Shown here: piece by piece, positions 61,529 through 64,000 of the stretch | Layout of the letters: every line of letters begins with the position of its first letter | Numbering within the stretch: position 1 is the first letter of the stretch | From: Brevundimonas halotolerans | Lineage (GTDB): Bacteria > Pseudomonadota > Alphaproteobacteria > Caulobacterales > Caulobacteraceae | Assembly (NCBI RefSeq): GCF_003730275.1 | Contig: NZ_QTTA01000010.1 | Span: forward strand, 248,001-312,000 | DNA length: 64,000 nt | Reading direction: 5' to 3' | Notes under the pieces: model-generated | Database searches by the model: none | The model's input: only the letters and a program-made list of their open reading frames with translations | What the model was told of the DNA's origin: nothing | Position numbers and translations under genes: made by a program

Positions 61529-64000
61529 ATGAATCTCGTCATTGTCGAAAGCCCGGCCAAGGCCAAGACCATCAACAAATATCTGGGTCCCGACTTCGAG
61601 GTTCTGGCCTCCTATGGCCACGTCCGCGACCTGCCCTCCAAGGACGGCTCGGTCCTGCCCGACGAAGACTTCGCCATGTCGTGGGAGGTCGATGCCCGGG
61701 GTGCCAAACGCCTGTCCGAGATCGCCGAAGCGGCCAAGCGCGCCGACCGCGTCATACTAGCGACTGACCCCGACCGTGAGGGGGAAGCGATCAGCTGGCA
61801 CGTGCTGGAGGTGCTGCAGAAGAAGAAGGCGCTGAAGGACACCCAGGTCGAACGGGTCACCTTCAACGCCATCACCAAGGCCGCCGTGCTCGAGGCCATG
61901 GCCAATCCGCGTCAGCTGGATATGGAGCTGGTCGAGGCCTATCTGGCCCGCCGCGCGCTGGACTATCTGGTCGGGTTCACCCTGTCGCCGGTGCTGTGGC
62001 GCAAGCTGCCCGGCGCGCGCTCGGCCGGTCGGGTGCAGTCGGTGGCGCTGCGGATCGTCGTTGACCGCGAGTTGGAGATCGAGAGCTTCAGGCCGCAGGA
62101 ATATTGGTCGATCGAGGCCGATCTGACGGCGGATAGCCCGCCTTTCACCACCCGGCTGGTCAAACACGCGGGCAAGCGGGTGCAGCGGCTGGACATCAAG
62201 GACGAGGCGACGGCGACGGCCGCGCGCGCGGCCATCCAGGCCGGTCAATTCACGATCCGCTCGATCGAGAAGAAGCCGGTCAAGCGTAACCCCTCGCCCC
62301 CCTTCACCACCTCGACCCTGCAGCAGGAAGCCTCGCGCAAGCTCGGCTTCACGGCGCAGCGCACCATGCAGGCGGCGCAAAAGCTGTACGAAGGCGTCGA
62401 CGATACGGGCGGCCTGATCACCTATATGCGGACCGATGGCGTGTCGGTCAGCCCCGAGGGCATCGCCCAGGCCCGCGAAGTGATCGCCGAACGGTTCGGC
62501 CCCGCCTATGTCCCGTCCGAGCCGCGCTACTACAAGGTCAAGGCCAAGAACGCCCAGGAGGCGCACGAGGCCATCCGCCCGACCAATATCGCGCGCCATC
62601 CGGACTCGGTGCGTCTCGATGACGACCTGCGGCGCCTGTATGAGCTGATCTGGAAGCGTATGGTCGCCAGCCAGATGGAGGCGGCCCGCATGGACCGCAC
62701 CACGGTCGAGATTGAGGAGCCCTCGGGCCAGACCGGCCTGCGCGCCACGGGCCAGGTCGTGACCTTCGACGGCTTCATCGCCGCCTATGAAGAAGGCCGT
62801 GACGACAAGCCCCGCGCCGGGTCGTCGGACGACGACGAGGATGACGCGACCCGCCTGCCCGCCCTGAAGGAAGGCGCTGTGGCCAAGGTCGAGGCCATCC
62901 GCACAGACCAGCATTTCACCGAACCGCCGCCGCGCTATTCCGAAGCGACCCTCGTCAAGAAGCTGGAGGAGTTGGGCATCGGTCGCCCCTCGACCTATGC
63001 CTCGATCCTGACCACCCTGCGGGATCGCGAATACGTCCGCATGGACAAGAACCGCTTCTATCCCGAGGACAACGGGCGTCTGGTCACGGCTTTTCTGGAG
63101 CAGTTCTTCGGCCAATGGGTCGAGTATGACTTTACCGCCGCGCTCGAAAACGAACTGGACGAGGTCTCGGCCGGCCAGATGGACTGGAAGGCCCTGCTGC
63201 GGGATTTCTGGGCCAAGCTGAAGCCCGCGACCGCCGTGGTGCTGGAGCGTCAGGGCGTCATCGACGAGTTGGACTCGGCCATCGGGCCGTTCCTGTTCCC
63301 CGAGAAGGACGACGGGACCGACGCGCGCCTGTGCCCGCTGTGCAAGTCCGGGCGGCTGCATCTGAAGGCCAGCTTCAAGATGAAGTCCTCCTTCATCGGC
63401 TGCTCGAACTATCCGGAGTGCCGCTACACCCGGGGCTTTGGTGCCGGAGCCAATGCCGCGGGTTCGGCGGACGGCGGCGACCGCGACCTGGGCATCGATC
63501 CGGACACGGGCCAACCCGTCCAGCTGAAGATCGGCCGCTTCGGGCCCTACGTGGAGACCACCCCGCCCGAGGCTGAAAAACCGAAACGGTCCTCCCTGCC
63601 CAAGGGGTGGAGCCCGGCGACGCTGACGCTGGAACAGGCTCTCACGCTGCTGGCCTTGCCGCGTCAGGTCGGAGCACACCCCGAGGACGGCAAGCCGATC
63701 ACGGCCGGGCTGGGTCGCTATGGGCCCTTCGTTCTGCACGACGGCGTCTATGCCAATCTGCCGGACATCGAGGAGGTGTTCGAGGTCGGTCTGAACCGCG
63801 CCGTCGCCCTTCTGGCCGAGAAGAAAGCCTCGCGCGGGGCCCGGGGCCAGACGGCACCGCTGAAGGAGCTGGGGGCCCATCCCGAGAGCGGTGACCCGAT
63901 CCAGGTGATGGCCGGTCGGTTTGGCCCCTACGTCAAATGCGGCAAGATCAACGCCACCCTGCCCAAGGGAACGGCGCCCGAAGACCTGACGCTGGAGGCG
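61529..64000 (+). CDS. topA: DNA topoisomerase I (partial, runs off the window)
   Basis: The frame opens at ATG 61529 (NLVIVESPAKAKTINKYLG) and is still open at the window end, giving 824 residues. The type IA fold is clear: Toprim domain (DPDREGEAISWH with metal-binding acids), ARRALDYLVGFTLSPVLW, the active-site tyrosine segment ITYMRTDGVSVSPEG, and RPSTYASILTTLRDR. After the core is a zinc-ribbon (CPLCKSGRLHLK...CSNYPECRY) and repeated C-terminal topoisomerase segments (IGRFGPYVE, LGRYGPFVL, AGRFGPYVK). It relaxes negative supercoils. The C-terminal end lies outside the window. Confidence 0.97.
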   Translation, partial: MNLVIVESPAKAKTINKYLGPDFEVLASYGHVRDLPSKDGSVLPDEDFAMSWEVDARGAKRLSEIAEAAKRADRVILATDPDREGEAISWHVLEVLQKKKALKDTQVERVTFNAITKAAVLEAMANPRQLDMELVEAYLARRALDYLVGFTLSPVLWRKLPGARSAGRVQSVALRIVVDRELEIESFRPQEYWSIEADLTADSPPFTTRLVKHAGKRVQRLDIKDEATATAARAAIQAGQFTIRSIEKKPVKRNPSPPFTTSTLQQEASRKLGFTAQRTMQAAQKLYEGVDDTGGLITYMRTDGVSVSPEGIAQAREVIAERFGPAYVPSEPRYYKVKAKNAQEAHEAIRPTNIARHPDSVRLDDDLRRLYELIWKRMVASQMEAARMDRTTVEIEEPSGQTGLRATGQVVTFDGFIAAYEEGRDDKPRAGSSDDDEDDATRLPALKEGAVAKVEAIRTDQHFTEPPPRYSEATLVKKLEELGIGRPSTYASILTTLRDREYVRMDKNRFYPEDNGRLVTAFLEQFFGQWVEYDFTAALENELDEVSAGQMDWKALLRDFWAKLKPATAVVLERQGVIDELDSAIGPFLFPEKDDGTDARLCPLCKSGRLHLKASFKMKSSFIGCSNYPECRYTRGFGAGANAAGSADGGDRDLGIDPDTGQPVQLKIGRFGPYVETTPPEAEKPKRSSLPKGWSPATLTLEQALTLLALPRQVGAHPEDGKPITAGLGRYGPFVLHDGVYANLPDIEEVFEVGLNRAVALLAEKKASRGARGQTAPLKELGAHPESGDPIQVMAGRFGPYVKCGKINATLPKGTAPEDLTLEA

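Noticed and set aside
61757..63880. A 707-codon minus-strand frame opposite topA
   Set aside because: topA is open through this region with intact catalytic motifs; the opposite frame has none.

Overview
The window is a contiguous, very GC-rich chromosomal segment of an alphaproteobacterium. The gene content points to Caulobacterales, most likely Brevundimonas or a close relative; this is inferred from family content, not from a database match. Supporting points are an E1-beta carrying its own lipoyl domain, a DUF5076-type gene inside the pdh operon, tandem RcnB-family proteins, an HWE-type histidine kinase, a holdfast-like (Hfs-type) polysaccharide cluster with a CtrA-type half-site, and an Oar-like TonB-dependent receptor. 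No IS element, integrase, phage gene, CRISPR array or rRNA was seen. One tRNA (Ser, GCT) is present.

Layout. 1-2.7 kb: a two-gene export pair (His-rich DUF305 protein and LVIVD-repeat protein). 2.75-8.5 kb: the pyruvate dehydrogenase operon on the minus strand (pdhA, an unknown 127-aa gene, pdhB, DUF5076, pdhC, lpdA). 8.6-11.3 kb: ftsB-like, eno, a lipoprotein and rpmF. 11.4-15 kb: an overlapping operon of lipA, a Coq10/RatA-type START protein, an L-2-hydroxyglutarate-dehydrogenase-like FAD enzyme and a double-GNAT protein. 15.2-21.6 kb: an acyl-activating enzyme, DoxX, WrbA, an M15 peptidase with an HExxH partner, a GPH-type MFS transporter and MazG. 21.6-22.3 kb: 0.68 kb without a gene, rich in hairpins and palindromic repeats.

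22.3-34.2 kb is a carbohydrate-utilisation locus, all on the minus strand: LacI regulator, TonB receptor, terminator, then a tight operon of a Tat-exported glucoamylase-like (GH144-type) lipoprotein, a sugar-binding lipoprotein, two MalFG-type permeases and a large discoidin/six-hairpin glycosidase. The ABC ATPase is missing. The GH144 resemblance suggests beta-1,2-glucan or its oligosaccharides as substrate (inference). 34.6-40.4 kb holds a type-B carboxylesterase, an HWE kinase with a single-domain response regulator, a FAD oxidoreductase and a secreted HExxH protein. 40.7-48.7 kb is a Wzx/Wzy-type exopolysaccharide cluster (sugar-phosphate transferase, flippase, two glycosyltransferases, a CpsD-like protein with a degenerate Walker A motif, a GumC/Wzz-type protein and a Wza-type exporter).

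48.7-51.7 kb: a Sel1-like protein, a glutathione S-transferase and two RcnB-like proteins with Arg/Asp repeats. 51.8-56.1 kb: gatC, gatA and gatB with unrelated small genes between gatA and gatB. 56.2-61.4 kb: a lipoprotein, ruvX, pyrB, a dihydroorotase homologue that has lost its catalytic residues, plsY and dprA. topA runs off the right edge.
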